Of a DNA stretch of 57,764 nt, positions 1 to 8,916 are shown piece by piece; position 1 is the stretch's first letter; each line of letters begins with the position of its first letter. The translations under genes were made by a program, and so were the position numbers. The notes beneath the pieces were generated by a model that saw only the letters and a program-made list of their open reading frames with translations, was not told where the DNA came from and made no database searches. The stretch is from Novosphingobium sp. (GTDB lineage Bacteria > Pseudomonadota > Alphaproteobacteria > Sphingomonadales > Sphingomonadaceae), in the NCBI GenBank assembly GCA_017987575.1, contig JAGNTK010000003.1, positions 1-57,764 on the forward strand. Reading direction: 5' to 3'.

Positions 1-380
1 AAGGCATAGTGGGGCTCTCCGGACCCTATGACTTTTTCCCCTTCACATCGGATTCCGCGCGTGACGCGTTTGGACATGAAAGCGATCCGGCGGTGACCCA
101 ACCAATTCACTATGCGCGCGGCGATGCTCCGCCAATGCTGCTGCTGACTGGCGACGCCGATGAAACGGTCAAGCCGCGCAATTCGGTTGCGCTGGCTAAA
201 GCGCTGACCGCCATTGGCCGCCCGACGACACCGGTAATCCTGACCGGGGTTGATCATTCGGGCACGGTGATGAAGCTGGCGGCGCCATTCAACCGCGACA
301 CGCGGGTGCTCGAACCGGTGTTGGCGTTCCTCGCTGCGCATGGTGGGGCTTCAGCCGCCGTTCAGGCGAAGGCGCCCTAA
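1..380 (+). CDS. Alpha/beta hydrolase, C-terminal part (cut by window start)
   Basis: The gene enters from the left edge and the reading frame is open from base 3. The visible part starts with G-I-V-G-L-S-G-P-Y-D-F, which in BD-FAE/carboxylesterase-type hydrolases lies just after the nucleophile elbow, so the catalytic Ser is off the window. The acid is probably the Asp in LTGDADETV and the base the His in GVDHSG, both in the usual order. It should hydrolyse an ester; the substrate is unknown. It ends two bases before the M48 protease start, so the two are probably co-transcribed. The GTG at base 9 is not a real start. Confidence 0.8.
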   Translation, partial: GIVGLSGPYDFFPFTSDSARDAFGHESDPAVTQPIHYARGDAPPMLLLTGDADETVKPRNSVALAKALTAIGRPTTPVILTGVDHSGTVMKLAAPFNRDTRVLEPVLAFLAAHGGASAAVQAKAP

Positions 381-382
381 TC

Positions 383-1756
383 ATGGCCCCGATGGATCTG
401 ATCTCTCGCTTGTTTGCCCGCTGCTTGGCGGTGGTGCTGGCGCTGTCGCTCAGCATTTCACCGGCGATGGCGCAATCAATCCTGCGCGATGCTGAAACCG
501 AAGCGCTGCTGCGCGACATGGCGCAACCACTGATTATCGCGGCCGGACTTGATCCGCGCAACGTCAGCGTCGTGCTGATCGGTGACCCATCGATCAATGC
601 TTTCGTGGCTGGCGGTCAGGCGGTCTATGTCCACTCTGGCCTGATCAATGAAGCAGGATCGGCGCTCGAAGTGCAGGGCGTGATTGCGCACGAACTGGGC
701 CACATCACCGGTGGTCACGTCATCTCGGGCGGCGGCTCGCGCGAGGCGACCGGGATATCCATCCTTTCGCTGATCCTTGGCGGACTGGCTGCGGCAGCGG
801 GTTCAGGCGATGCTGCGATCGGGGTGATCATGGCTGGGCAACAGGCTGCACTGGGCAAGTTTCTGGCTTTCAACCGCGGACAAGAAGCCAGCGCAGACGC
901 CGCCGGGGCACAATACCTGTCGAAGGCCGGTCTGTCTGGCCGCGGATCGATCAGTTTTTTCAAGCGGCTCGAGAATCTGGAAAATCGCCATGGCTATGTT
1001 CGCAGCTATGACAACGAATTCTACCGCACCCATCCGATGACCACCGATCGGATCGCAACGCTGGAAGATACCTATCAACAAGACCCGGCCTGGAACACGC
1101 CGCCGGATCCCGTGTTGGAAAGCCGGTTTGAGCGGGCGAAAGCCAAGCTGTTTGGCTATATGTCCGAACCCGCGCGAACTCTGCAGGTCTATCCCGAAAC
1201 CATGGACGGCGTTCCAGCGCGCTATGCCCGGACCTATGCCTGGCACAAGGATGCGCGGCTGGACAAGTCGCTGGCCGAAGTCGATGCGCTGCTGGCGATG
1301 GCTCCCAACGACCCTTATTTTCTGGAGCTGAAAGGGCAGGTTCTGCTCGAATCCGGGCGACCCGTCGATTCACTGGTGCCGCTGCGCAGGGCGACTGTGC
1401 TCAGTAGTTATCACCCTTTGATCGCCACCACCTTTGGTCACGCGTTGATCGCCACCGAGGATCCGTCCCATCTGGCCGAGGCTGAGCAGGTGCTCAAAGC
1501 AGCGGTTTCGCTCGACCGGGAGAACCCGTTTGCCTGGTATCAGCTCGGCGTGATCTATGGGATGAAGGGCGATATCCCGCGGGCGCAACTTGCCAGTGCC
1601 GAACAGCAATCGCTGCAATGGAATTTCCCGATGGCGTTGCGCTCGGCCGAAATGGCGCAGGCTGGCCTGCCCAAGGGTTCACCCGACTGGCTTCGGGCCG
1701 GCGATATCGCCATGCAATCGCGGGCAATGATTGAACAGCAGAAGAAACGCAGGTAG
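383..1756 (+). CDS. M48 family metalloprotease with TPR tail (BepA-like)
   Basis: A 457-residue exported zinc protease. Residues 1-30 are a signal peptide ending in SPAMA-Q. The zinc site HELGH is at 103-107, followed by GGH and a downstream Glu in NRGQEASADAAG that would be the third ligand. From about residue 260 the protein is helical and TPR-like (repeated W/Y-x-LG, A-L-x-x-x-P-x-N-P patterns). This matches the periplasmic BepA/YfgC type that handles outer-membrane assembly intermediates. The DsbA-like gene follows 11 bases later; the pairing fits periplasmic protein quality control. Family confidence is high; the BepA role is inferred. Confidence 0.9.
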   Translation: MAPMDLISRLFARCLAVVLALSLSISPAMAQSILRDAETEALLRDMAQPLIIAAGLDPRNVSVVLIGDPSINAFVAGGQAVYVHSGLINEAGSALEVQGVIAHELGHITGGHVISGGGSREATGISILSLILGGLAAAAGSGDAAIGVIMAGQQAALGKFLAFNRGQEASADAAGAQYLSKAGLSGRGSISFFKRLENLENRHGYVRSYDNEFYRTHPMTTDRIATLEDTYQQDPAWNTPPDPVLESRFERAKAKLFGYMSEPARTLQVYPETMDGVPARYARTYAWHKDARLDKSLAEVDALLAMAPNDPYFLELKGQVLLESGRPVDSLVPLRRATVLSSYHPLIATTFGHALIATEDPSHLAEAEQVLKAAVSLDRENPFAWYQLGVIYGMKGDIPRAQLASAEQQSLQWNFPMALRSAEMAQAGLPKGSPDWLRAGDIAMQSRAMIEQQKKRR

Positions 1757-1767
1757 CGCGCTGTTTC

Positions 1768-2520
1768 ATGGCAAACACATCAAACCCTTCCGCCCTGCCC
1801 TTGGTCCTGTCCGGGGCCGCACTGTTGTTGGCAGGCGGCGCGGCCGGTTGGGTGCTGGGCGGATCGAGCGCGTCGGCTGGCAGCAAAGCGGAAGTCGAAG
1901 GGATCGTCCGCGAATATATCCTGGCTCATCCTGAAATCCTGCCAGAAGCGATGGAAAATCTGCGCAAACGCGAAACCGGCAAGCAGTTGGGTGCGGTGGG
2001 GGGCAAGCTTGAAGTGGCCTTTCCCGGTGCCGTGATGGGCAACCCCAACGGCACAATGGTGCTGGTTGAATTCACCGATTTCGCCTGTGGTTACTGCCGC
2101 GCCAGCGTGCCCGAAGTGGACGCGCTGATTGCCGCCAATCCCGATCTCAAGGTGGTGGTCCGCGAATTGCCGATCATTGCCCCGACCAGTGCGGATGCTG
2201 CTCGCTGGGGCCTTGCCGCGGCGGAGCAGGGCAAATATCCGGCGTTCCACAAGGCGATGTTCGCGGCCGGACGAACCGACGCTGCCAGCATCGAAAGCGC
2301 AGCCAAAGCCTCAGGACTCGATCTAGACAGGGCCCGTAAATTTATCGCCGATCCGCGGGTTGATTCAGAGCTGAAAAACAACATCGAACTGGCCCGTCAG
2401 CTCGGAATTGACGGCACGCCCAGCTGGGTGGTGGGCGATCAGTTGCTGGCAGGGGCCGTCGGCCGTGATGAGCTGGGCAAGGCGATCAAGGCGGCTCGCA
2501 GCGGTGGGGGCAACCGGTGA
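1768..2520 (+). CDS. DsbA-family thioredoxin-like protein
   Basis: A 250-residue protein with an N-terminal hydrophobic segment (about 9-31) that serves as signal or membrane anchor, then a short helical region and a thioredoxin/DsbA fold. The redox motif is CGYC at 107-110 within FTDFACGYC, and the cis-Pro loop is GTPSW near 216. It is of the DsbA/BdbD-like group that oxidises or isomerises disulfides in the periplasm. It follows the M48 protease closely. ATG 1768 is the first start and leaves a sensible signal segment. The direction of the reaction cannot be told from sequence. Confidence 0.88.
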   Translation: MANTSNPSALPLVLSGAALLLAGGAAGWVLGGSSASAGSKAEVEGIVREYILAHPEILPEAMENLRKRETGKQLGAVGGKLEVAFPGAVMGNPNGTMVLVEFTDFACGYCRASVPEVDALIAANPDLKVVVRELPIIAPTSADAARWGLAAAEQGKYPAFHKAMFAAGRTDAASIESAAKASGLDLDRARKFIADPRVDSELKNNIELARQLGIDGTPSWVVGDQLLAGAVGRDELGKAIKAARSGGGNR

Positions 2521-2587
2521 TCCGGGCAGAGGCCGGATCCGCATTTCTGCTCTTGGCGGGGCCAAAAACCTGCTAAGAACTCCCGCC

Positions 2588-3748
2588 ATGGCCGTGCTGC
2601 CCTTTCGCCCGATCCCGTTCTTCGCCAACAAGAACCGCGCGTTCTGGCGCTTGCAGGCGGCTGGATGGGGCGGGGCCATGCTGCTGCGCGCGGCATCGGG
2701 CCTCGCTAATAGTCAGCCGCTATCCTATTTGGTGCTGGTCCTGATTTCGACTGTGACCGGCTTGTCGCTCACCCTGATTCTCTCGGTGATCTACCGCCAG
2801 CTGATCAATCGCCGCCCGCTGGTTACCTGGGGTGTGACGGTGCTTGTCTTCCCGCTCGCCGCCGCGCTCTATGGCTTTATCGATACCTGGGTCAGCGGGC
2901 TCTACTACGGCGATGCTGGCGCTGGATTCGCCCAGCGGCTGATTGCACTGTTTTACCTTGATGCGACGCTGCTGCTGGCTTGGTCGGCGCTCTATTACAT
3001 GATCAACTTCTTCCTCCAGATCGAGGAACAGAACGACCAACTGCTCCAGCTCGAAAATCAGGCGACCAGCGCGCAATTGGCCATGCTGCGTTATCAGCTC
3101 AACCCGCATTTCCTGTTCAACACGCTCAATTCGATTTCGACGCTGGTGCTGCTCAAGCAGACCGAGCCGGCCAACGCGATGCTCAGCCGGCTGTCCTCAT
3201 TCTTGCGCTATACCCTGGTCAATGAACCGACCGGACGGGTCACCGTGGCGCAGGAGGTCGAAACGCTGAAGCTCTATCTGGAGATTGAGCGGATGCGGTT
3301 TGAAGAGCGGCTGCGGACCCGGTTTCAGATTGAGGCTGGGGCCGAGGCCGCGCTGCTGCCCTCGCTGCTGCTCCAGCCTCTCGTGGAAAACGCGATCAAA
3401 TATGCGGTCAGCCCGCAGGAAACCGGCGCCGAGATTACCATCGCGGCACAGCTCATCGGTCCAAACCTTCGGATCACCGTCTCTGACACCGGTCCCGGCT
3501 TGCATTCGCCCGGTTCCAGCAACAGGTTGACAGGCGTGACATTCGATGGCGGCGAACAGGTTTCAACCGGCGTGGGTCTGGCCAACATTCGTGACCGGCT
3601 GGCGCAGGGCTATGGCGAAGAACACAGGTTTGAAACGATGGAACCGGCTGAAGGCGGTTTTGCCGTGCTGATCGAAATTCCCTTCGAACGCCGCGAACAG
3701 ATCCAACCGGGTCTGTCGGCAGACAAGCGTCCGGTATTCGCCGGCTAA
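2588..3748 (+). CDS. LytS/YehU-type sensor histidine kinase
   Basis: An integral membrane histidine kinase of the His_kinase (PF06580) group. About four hydrophobic segments fill the first 170 residues, followed by a short coiled coil (QIEEQNDQLLQLENQ) and the phospho-acceptor box with NPHFLFNTLNS. The ATP-binding domain shows the N box (VENAIKYAV), DTGPGL and GVGLANIRDRL. No extracytoplasmic sensor domain is evident. I chose ATG 2588; the open frame reaches back to 2408 but that part overlaps the DsbA-like gene. The LytTR regulator starts 13 bases downstream and is the obvious partner. Confidence 0.9.
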   Translation: MAVLPFRPIPFFANKNRAFWRLQAAGWGGAMLLRAASGLANSQPLSYLVLVLISTVTGLSLTLILSVIYRQLINRRPLVTWGVTVLVFPLAAALYGFIDTWVSGLYYGDAGAGFAQRLIALFYLDATLLLAWSALYYMINFFLQIEEQNDQLLQLENQATSAQLAMLRYQLNPHFLFNTLNSISTLVLLKQTEPANAMLSRLSSFLRYTLVNEPTGRVTVAQEVETLKLYLEIERMRFEERLRTRFQIEAGAEAALLPSLLLQPLVENAIKYAVSPQETGAEITIAAQLIGPNLRITVSDTGPGLHSPGSSNRLTGVTFDGGEQVSTGVGLANIRDRLAQGYGEEHRFETMEPAEGGFAVLIEIPFERREQIQPGLSADKRPVFAG

Positions 3749-3760
3749 AGGCACCCCGAT

Positions 3761-4555
3761 ATGACCATCCGCACCATTATCGTCGATGACGAGAAGCTCG
3801 CGATCCAGGGGCTGCAATTGCGGCTCGAAAAGTTCGCTGATGTCGAGATTATTGATACCTGCTCGAACGGACGCGAGGCGATCCGCAAGATCAAGACTGA
3901 AAAGCCCGATCTGGTGTTTCTGGACATCCAGATGCCGGGATTTGACGGGTTTTCGGTGGTCAAGGGGATCATGGAGATCGAACCGCCGTTGATCGTCTTC
4001 GTGACCGCCTATCAGGAACACGCGGTGCGGGCGTTTGAGGCCAACGCCGTCAACTACCTGATGAAGCCAGTTGATGAAGACAAACTGGCCGACACAATGG
4101 AGCGCGTCCGGCTGCGGATCGCCGAAAAGGCTGCGAGCGAAGAGGCCGAGAAGCTCAAGACCGTGCTGGCCGAAGTCGCCCCTGATGCGATGGAGGCGAT
4201 GCCGGACGAGCCGGAACTGACCGCGCGCTATGAAAAGCTGATCAACATCAAGGATCGTGGGCAGATATTCCGGGTCGATGTTGATTCGATTGAACGGATC
4301 GAGGCGGCCGGCGATTACATGTGCATTTACACCGCCGACAACAGCCTGATCCTGCGCGAAACGATGAAGGATCTGGAACGGCGGCTTGATCCGCGGGTGT
4401 TCCAGCGGGTCCATCGCAGCTGGATCGTCAATCTGAATAATGTCCGCCAGGTCAAGCCGCACACCAATGGCGAATGCTTCCTGGTGCTGGAATCGGGCGC
4501 TGACGTGAAAGTTTCGCGCAGCTACCGCGATGTCGTGGCGCGCTTTGTTCACTAA
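3761..4555 (+). CDS. LytTR-family DNA-binding response regulator
   Basis: A 264-residue response regulator. The receiver domain has the acidic pair DD at 9-10, the phospho-accepting Asp at 55 in VFLDIQMPG, a Thr in VFVTAYQ and the Lys of MKPVDED. A linker rich in Glu and Ala (about 125-155) leads to a LytTR DNA-binding domain with the typical RVHRSWIVNL and KVSRSYRDVV stretches near the C-terminus. It forms a two-component system with the kinase just upstream. LytTR proteins bind short direct repeats; a candidate lies in the following intergenic region. Confidence 0.93.
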   Translation: MTIRTIIVDDEKLAIQGLQLRLEKFADVEIIDTCSNGREAIRKIKTEKPDLVFLDIQMPGFDGFSVVKGIMEIEPPLIVFVTAYQEHAVRAFEANAVNYLMKPVDEDKLADTMERVRLRIAEKAASEEAEKLKTVLAEVAPDAMEAMPDEPELTARYEKLINIKDRGQIFRVDVDSIERIEAAGDYMCIYTADNSLILRETMKDLERRLDPRVFQRVHRSWIVNLNNVRQVKPHTNGECFLVLESGADVKVSRSYRDVVARFVH

Positions 4556-4582
4556 GCCAGGCAGGCTCTAGTATCCGTCAGT

Positions 4583-4607
4583 TACAGGCGCAGCGTACTG
4601 GTACAGG
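4583..4607 (+). promoter_or_regulatory. Candidate LytTR-type direct repeat (TACAGG x2)
   Basis: Within the 157-base gap after the LytTR regulator, TACAGG occurs at 4583-4588 and again at 4602-4607, with related flanks (GTTACAGGCG and GGTACAGGTT). Two short direct repeats about two helical turns apart is the kind of site LytTR proteins use, although the usual period is nearer 21-22 than 19. The same gap holds GCTGACGG (4614-4621) matched by CCGTCAGC (4681-4688). The site would control the small secreted gene at 4713. Inference only. Confidence 0.25.
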
Positions 4608-4712
4608 TTGAGTGCTGACGGGCGCGCTACGGGTCGCTATGCGACAGTCTGGGCCAGTCCCGGTCCTGCCCAACGCGGGGCCGTCAGCGTGCGCAAGGAC
4701 TGTCATTAGAAG

Positions 4713-5207
4713 ATGAACAGGACACCCCACCGCATGACATCCGGCATGACGCTCGCGAAACTGCGGAAAATTGGTATTGCGGGCTCCCTTCTGGCTGCTG
4801 GCGCTTGTTCATGCGCCAGTGTGGCGATGGCCAGTGGGTTTTCGCCTATGCCGGAAGTTCGCCAGACCTTTCCCAGCTTCAAAGCTTGCGTTGCCAACCT
4901 CAGGACGACGAACGCTGAACATCTCAGGCGCGTGAAACCCAGGACCTTCAACACTGATGGCGGATTTCAGGAAGTCTATCTTGAAGATCGCAGTGGCGGG
5001 GTGAAAGTCTTCAAGCACAAAGCTGCACGCTATGAGGCGCGGGTTTGGTATCATAACGGCCGACTTCTCGAAGGCTCCTTGCAGTATGCGGTCAGTCACA
5101 GCTGGGAACAGACCAACCTTGAATGTCAGGGAAAGGTGCTGATCACGAAGAATGCGAGCGGTTACACCCTGAGCACTTTTGAACCCGTGCCGCTCAAGCA
5201 ATCTTGA
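4713..5207 (+). CDS. Uncharacterised secreted protein
   Basis: A 164-residue protein I do not recognise. A basic start and a hydrophobic stretch (about 22-40, IGIAGSLLAAGACSCASVAMA) look like a signal peptide, cleaved near ASVAMA-S. The mature part has two Cys (in FKACVANL and NLECQGK) that could form a disulfide, and is rich in Tyr, Val and Glu. It sits between the LytTR pair and the hybrid kinase on the same strand, with a 157-base gap upstream that could carry its own promoter. A more upstream-lying Met (ATG 4713) and one at residue 8 are both possible starts. Confidence 0.6.
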   Translation: MNRTPHRMTSGMTLAKLRKIGIAGSLLAAGACSCASVAMASGFSPMPEVRQTFPSFKACVANLRTTNAEHLRRVKPRTFNTDGGFQEVYLEDRSGGVKVFKHKAARYEARVWYHNGRLLEGSLQYAVSHSWEQTNLECQGKVLITKNASGYTLSTFEPVPLKQS

Positions 5208-5227
5208 GCCTGGGCTTTGACAGCAAA

Positions 5228-5244
5228 CGAGCGGCCCCTGCTCG
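5228..5244 (+). terminator. Small hairpin after the secreted-protein gene
   Basis: CGAGC (5228-5232) pairs with GCTCG (5240-5244) around a GC-rich loop, 20 bases past the stop of the upstream gene. There is no T-run, so termination is only a suggestion. Confidence 0.25.
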
Positions 5245-5307
5245 GAAAGCCACAGATTTGATGTACGATCAGACTTTCCGGCTTGAGTGCCCCTACAAGT
5301 CTGCGAA

Positions 5308-7026
5308 ATGGAGTTTCGCCAAACTGCAATGTCCCAGAAATCCCTGAAAATCAGCGAAATCACGGCAGTTTTCGACGAGCACGAAGCCGAGGTGGGTCAA
5401 GCTAAGACCCGGCTTTGGATGACGCTGGCGGTGCTGGCTTATCTGTGCTTCCGCTGGATTGGCGTCAATCCAACACCACTGCCAGGAGGCGCCCAGACCC
5501 TGTGGGTAGAATTGCCCACACCCATCGCACTTCATCTGCTGTGGTTTTATTTGGGGTACCTTGTGTTTGGGTTCGCGCTGCTGACCCTGATACGCGGCTA
5601 CCCGGGGCATTTCAAAAGCCGCCGGGTCGCCGCGATGCTGGCTGACTATAGTGCTCTGTCCTACTCAATGGTGGTGGGCGAGTTGCCGATGATGCCCATG
5701 CTTGCGCTCATTCTGTGGGTCACCGTGGGCAATGGGATGCGATTCGGCAGTCGGTATTTGGCTCTGGCAGCGGTTTTGGCGCAGGCTTCGCTCCTCGCGC
5801 TGCTTGTGATCAGCCCGTTTTGGCGCGACCAGATTGCCGTGATCGTTACCTCGTCGCTAACCGCAGTCGCGCTGCCAGCCTATTCCGTGATATTGCTGCG
5901 CCACACGGCAAGAGCCCGCGATGCGGCAATGGCCGCGATGCAATCAAAAAGCCGGTTTCTTGCTCAGGCCAGCCATGATCTGCGCCAACCGATCCATTCG
6001 ATCGGCTATTATCTGGACATGCTGCGAACCACCAGCGGAGAGGCGGAGCGTGCTCGGCTGCTTGGCCGGATTGAACGCGCCCTCGGTTCGGTTTCGAGGT
6101 TGTTCAAGTCACTCTTGGATATTGCCCATCTTGATAGCGGTACAGTCGAGGTCCGGTCAGAGCATCTTGCCTTGAAACCGCTGATTGCCGAATTGGTTCA
6201 ACAAAACAGTCAGAGTGCGCGCTGGCTGAACACGGAAATACGTGTCGTTCAAACACGCCTGAACGTGCAGGCGGATCCCACTTTGCTGGCGACGATGATC
6301 CAGAACCTCTTGTCGAACGCCATCAAATACTCGCCAGGATCACAGGTCCTGATCGGCGTACGCCGCCGCGGCAACACGCTGGGGATTGAAGTGCACGATC
6401 AAGGTATCGGCATCACGCCAGAGCATATGCCCCATATTCTTGACGAGTTTTACCGCGGCCATGTGCCCGGTGATCGTGACTCCGAAGGTGTCGGGTTGGG
6501 GTTGGCAATCGTGAACCGCTTGGCGCAACTTTCCGGTCTAACGCTGGGGCTGAAATCAAGACGCGGTATCGGGACCATAGCGGGCATCTATGGGATACCA
6601 ATCAGTGCGCAAAAGCTGCAGAGGAAACGGCGATCATCAGACGACGCACCACAGCCTCTCTCTGATTTTCGGGTGATCCTGATCGAGGATAACCAGGATG
6701 TGCTCGATGCGACGCAAGCACTGCTTGAACGGTGGGGCTGCCATGTTCAGGCTCATGCCTCCATGCCAACGGTTGTGCATATGGCCGATCTGATCATTGC
6801 CGATTTTGATCTGGGGGATCAGCTGCTTGGCACAGATGCGATTGCCACTATCCGCAAAAAGCTGGGATCTTCGATACCAGCAATCCTGATGACCGGACAT
6901 GCCGGACAGCTTGTCAATGACCAGCTGGTCAGTGATGACATCCAGATCCTTGCCAAACCGGTGCAACCCGCCATGCTTCGATCTATCCTGTCAGCCTTCC
7001 GGATCGGTTCGCGCCAGCAGCATTGA
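5308..7026 (+). CDS. Membrane hybrid histidine kinase/response regulator
   Basis: A hybrid sensor of about 570 residues. The N-terminal third has roughly six hydrophobic segments and no recognised ligand domain. The HisKA box is FLAQASHDLRQPIHS, the ATPase domain shows NLLSNAIKYS, DQGIGI and GVGLGLAIVNRL, and a C-terminal receiver has the ED pair in LIEDNQD, the Asp of IIADFDLGD and the Lys of LAKPVQP. The DLRQPIHS box is typical of the hybrid kinases that end in a degenerate-looking receiver. Start is uncertain: GTG 5287, ATG 5308 or ATG 5329 are in frame and none has a strong ribosome binding site. No separate regulator is adjacent. Confidence 0.88.
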   Translation: MEFRQTAMSQKSLKISEITAVFDEHEAEVGQAKTRLWMTLAVLAYLCFRWIGVNPTPLPGGAQTLWVELPTPIALHLLWFYLGYLVFGFALLTLIRGYPGHFKSRRVAAMLADYSALSYSMVVGELPMMPMLALILWVTVGNGMRFGSRYLALAAVLAQASLLALLVISPFWRDQIAVIVTSSLTAVALPAYSVILLRHTARARDAAMAAMQSKSRFLAQASHDLRQPIHSIGYYLDMLRTTSGEAERARLLGRIERALGSVSRLFKSLLDIAHLDSGTVEVRSEHLALKPLIAELVQQNSQSARWLNTEIRVVQTRLNVQADPTLLATMIQNLLSNAIKYSPGSQVLIGVRRRGNTLGIEVHDQGIGITPEHMPHILDEFYRGHVPGDRDSEGVGLGLAIVNRLAQLSGLTLGLKSRRGIGTIAGIYGIPISAQKLQRKRRSSDDAPQPLSDFRVILIEDNQDVLDATQALLERWGCHVQAHASMPTVVHMADLIIADFDLGDQLLGTDAIATIRKKLGSSIPAILMTGHAGQLVNDQLVSDDIQILAKPVQPAMLRSILSAFRIGSRQQH

Positions 7027-7098
7027 CCCTGACCCTGGCGACAGCGCTTGACCGGATTGAGCCGCTGCCACACTCTCTCTCAGGCAAAGGAGAGAGTG

Positions 7099-7509
7099 AT
7101 GACCACACCAAGGACCGGCGGCTGCCTGTGCGGCGCAGTGCGTTATGAAATGCAGGGCGATCCGGCGATGCAGGTGGTGTGCCATTGCAGCCATTGTCAG
7201 AAGCAGTCAGGCAGCGCGTTTTCAACGATCATTGGCGTACCCGAAGCGGCGGTGACAGTCACGCAGGGTGCGCCAACGCGTTTTCAGGATTCGGGTGAAA
7301 GCGGCAAAGCGGTCGAACGGCAGTTTTGCGGGACTTGTGGATCACCGCTGTTTAGCATGGTTGAAGTCGCCCCGGGGCTGGTTTTCATCAAGACCGGCAC
7401 GTTGGATGATACCGGCTTTTTTCAGCCATCGGCGCATATCTGGACCAAGTCGAAGCAATGCTGGGTCGATACCGGTGCCGTCCCGGCTTTCGCGACCAAC
7501 CCGGGTTAG
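7099..7509 (+). CDS. GFA/CENP-V-type zinc protein
   Basis: A 136-residue protein of the glutathione-dependent formaldehyde-activating (GFA) family. The zinc-binding cysteines are all present: GGCLCGAVRY near the N-terminus, CHCSHCQKQSG in the middle and FCGTCGSPL. Start ATG 7099 is supported by AAGGAG at 7087-7092; the frame is open from 7048. Members of this family are often annotated as S-(hydroxymethyl)glutathione synthase, but most are uncharacterised zinc proteins. No formaldehyde-oxidation genes lie nearby, so the enzymatic role is open. Confidence 0.88.
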   Translation: MTTPRTGGCLCGAVRYEMQGDPAMQVVCHCSHCQKQSGSAFSTIIGVPEAAVTVTQGAPTRFQDSGESGKAVERQFCGTCGSPLFSMVEVAPGLVFIKTGTLDDTGFFQPSAHIWTKSKQCWVDTGAVPAFATNPG

Positions 7510-7514
7510 GCGCA

Positions 7515-7859
7515 GTGAAAGGCTGGAAGGCGGTATTCGGGGCGGCCGCTGTCTATAATCTGGTGGTTGGATTGCTGGGTCTGGTTTTGCCCGGTGCGAC
7601 TGTATCAGACCGGATTGTCTCGCTGCTGGTGGCCTGTTTCGGGCTGATCTATGGCCTGACTGCGCGCAATCCGCTGCGCTTCGCACCGGTATTGTGGGCC
7701 GGGGTGGCCGGCAAGTTGGGTGTGGTTGCGCTGTTGCTGCCCGAAGTGCAGGCGGGTCGGGCTGTGCCGGGAACCGGGTTGATCTTGCTGGGGGACGCCC
7801 TTTTTACCCTACTGTTTCTGGTCTTCCTGCTTGGTCCGGCGCGAAAGCGGCGCTTCTGA
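7515..7859 (+). CDS. Small four-TM membrane protein
   Basis: A 114-residue hydrophobic protein with about four membrane segments (roughly 5-25, 32-50, 58-75 and 88-106) and a basic C-terminus (ARKRRF). It starts at GTG 7515, five bases after the stop of the GFA gene, so the two are likely translated from one message. I do not recognise the family; similar small membrane proteins are common in Sphingomonadales. Function unknown. Confidence 0.65.
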   Translation: MKGWKAVFGAAAVYNLVVGLLGLVLPGATVSDRIVSLLVACFGLIYGLTARNPLRFAPVLWAGVAGKLGVVALLLPEVQAGRAVPGTGLILLGDALFTLLFLVFLLGPARKRRF

Positions 7860-7959
7860 CCCGAATGAAAGCGGGGTTAACCGGTCGCTGACCATTTTCC
7901 CTTACCGTAGGTTCCAAGCCGGTAGCGCGCAGGGCGCCGCCGCAGATGGAGCGTCCGGG

Positions 7960-8904
7960 ATGCACAGCTTGCAGACCACATTTGCTACTGCTGCCGGGGA
8001 ACTGGCCTGGGAAGAAGGCCTGCGCGGCCTGTTCGAGGCGCGTGAACTGGCCAAGGCCGAGACGCTGCTGCGCACCGCGCTGATCGAAAGCGGCGGCGAA
8101 ATGATGCGGCTGTGCCGTAACGCAAGCCTCTCTGCAGTCGAAATCAGCGGCTGGGATGAATTGGCTGAAGCGGTGCGAAACCATGAGGGCGAACCGATCA
8201 CCGGCGCGACCATTGCGATCGGCAACGAAGCCGATCTGGCCTTTGAAAAGGGCGCGACGCACCGACCCTATCTGGTCCTGGGGCTGTATACCGACGCATC
8301 CTGGGGTTGGTCTTCGGCCAGCGCCGAAGATGCGCTGGCGCAGTGCCGCAGCGATAATCCGGAATGGGCTGGATGGGACGAAGACATTGAGGCGTTCCTC
8401 GAAATCGAAGGGCTGGATGCGCTCAACACCGCGCTGGTTCATCACAAGCAGCGGCACTTTATCCGCGAAGAAGGCGAAACGGCCTCCGCGCCGCTGCGTT
8501 ACGTTGAATTCGTGCTGGGCTGCTGGTGGCGCGCGCTCAGGTTTCATCAGGCCGTGGCGGTTCAACTGGACCGGCACGGGTTGGCGGGTTCTGTTCCGGT
8601 CATTTCCGGCCTGATCGAACTGCGCCCCGAAGTGGTCGCCGTGCATTGGCCGGTGGTGCGCGAAGTTCCCAGCACCAAGGAAGCTGCGATCGATCACGAC
8701 CAAGTGGAAGATGGAGCCGGGGGAGCCGAGATTGCTACGCCCAACCTGACCCGCTTCAATCTGATTCAGCGGGGCCGGCTGGTGGTCGATGAAGCCGAAG
8801 GCCCGACCGGCAGCGTCCTGCGCCGCCGGATCGAATCCAGCGAAGAAAGCGCTGATCTTGCGGAAGCCCCGGGATTGATGCGGCGGCTGCTCGGCCGGGG
8901 TTGA
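7960..8904 (+). CDS. Uncharacterised conserved-looking protein
   Basis: A 314-residue soluble, acidic protein without signal peptide or membrane segment. It is rich in Trp, Glu and His; a central block reads LVLGLYTDASWGWSSAS and a later one VHHKQRHFIREEG. I do not recognise a domain and make no functional claim. ATG 7960 is the likely start; the frame runs open from 7831 but that part overlaps the previous gene. It is followed by convergent genes. Confidence 0.6.
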   Translation: MHSLQTTFATAAGELAWEEGLRGLFEARELAKAETLLRTALIESGGEMMRLCRNASLSAVEISGWDELAEAVRNHEGEPITGATIAIGNEADLAFEKGATHRPYLVLGLYTDASWGWSSASAEDALAQCRSDNPEWAGWDEDIEAFLEIEGLDALNTALVHHKQRHFIREEGETASAPLRYVEFVLGCWWRALRFHQAVAVQLDRHGLAGSVPVISGLIELRPEVVAVHWPVVREVPSTKEAAIDHDQVEDGAGGAEIATPNLTRFNLIQRGRLVVDEAEGPTGSVLRRRIESSEESADLAEAPGLMRRLLGRG

Positions 8905-8916
8905 TCAGTCCGCGTA

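Noticed and set aside
2408..2587. Longer N-terminus for the LytS-type kinase
   Set aside because: This part overlaps the end of the DsbA-like gene in another frame and lacks a ribosome site; ATG 2588 gives a normal family N-terminus.
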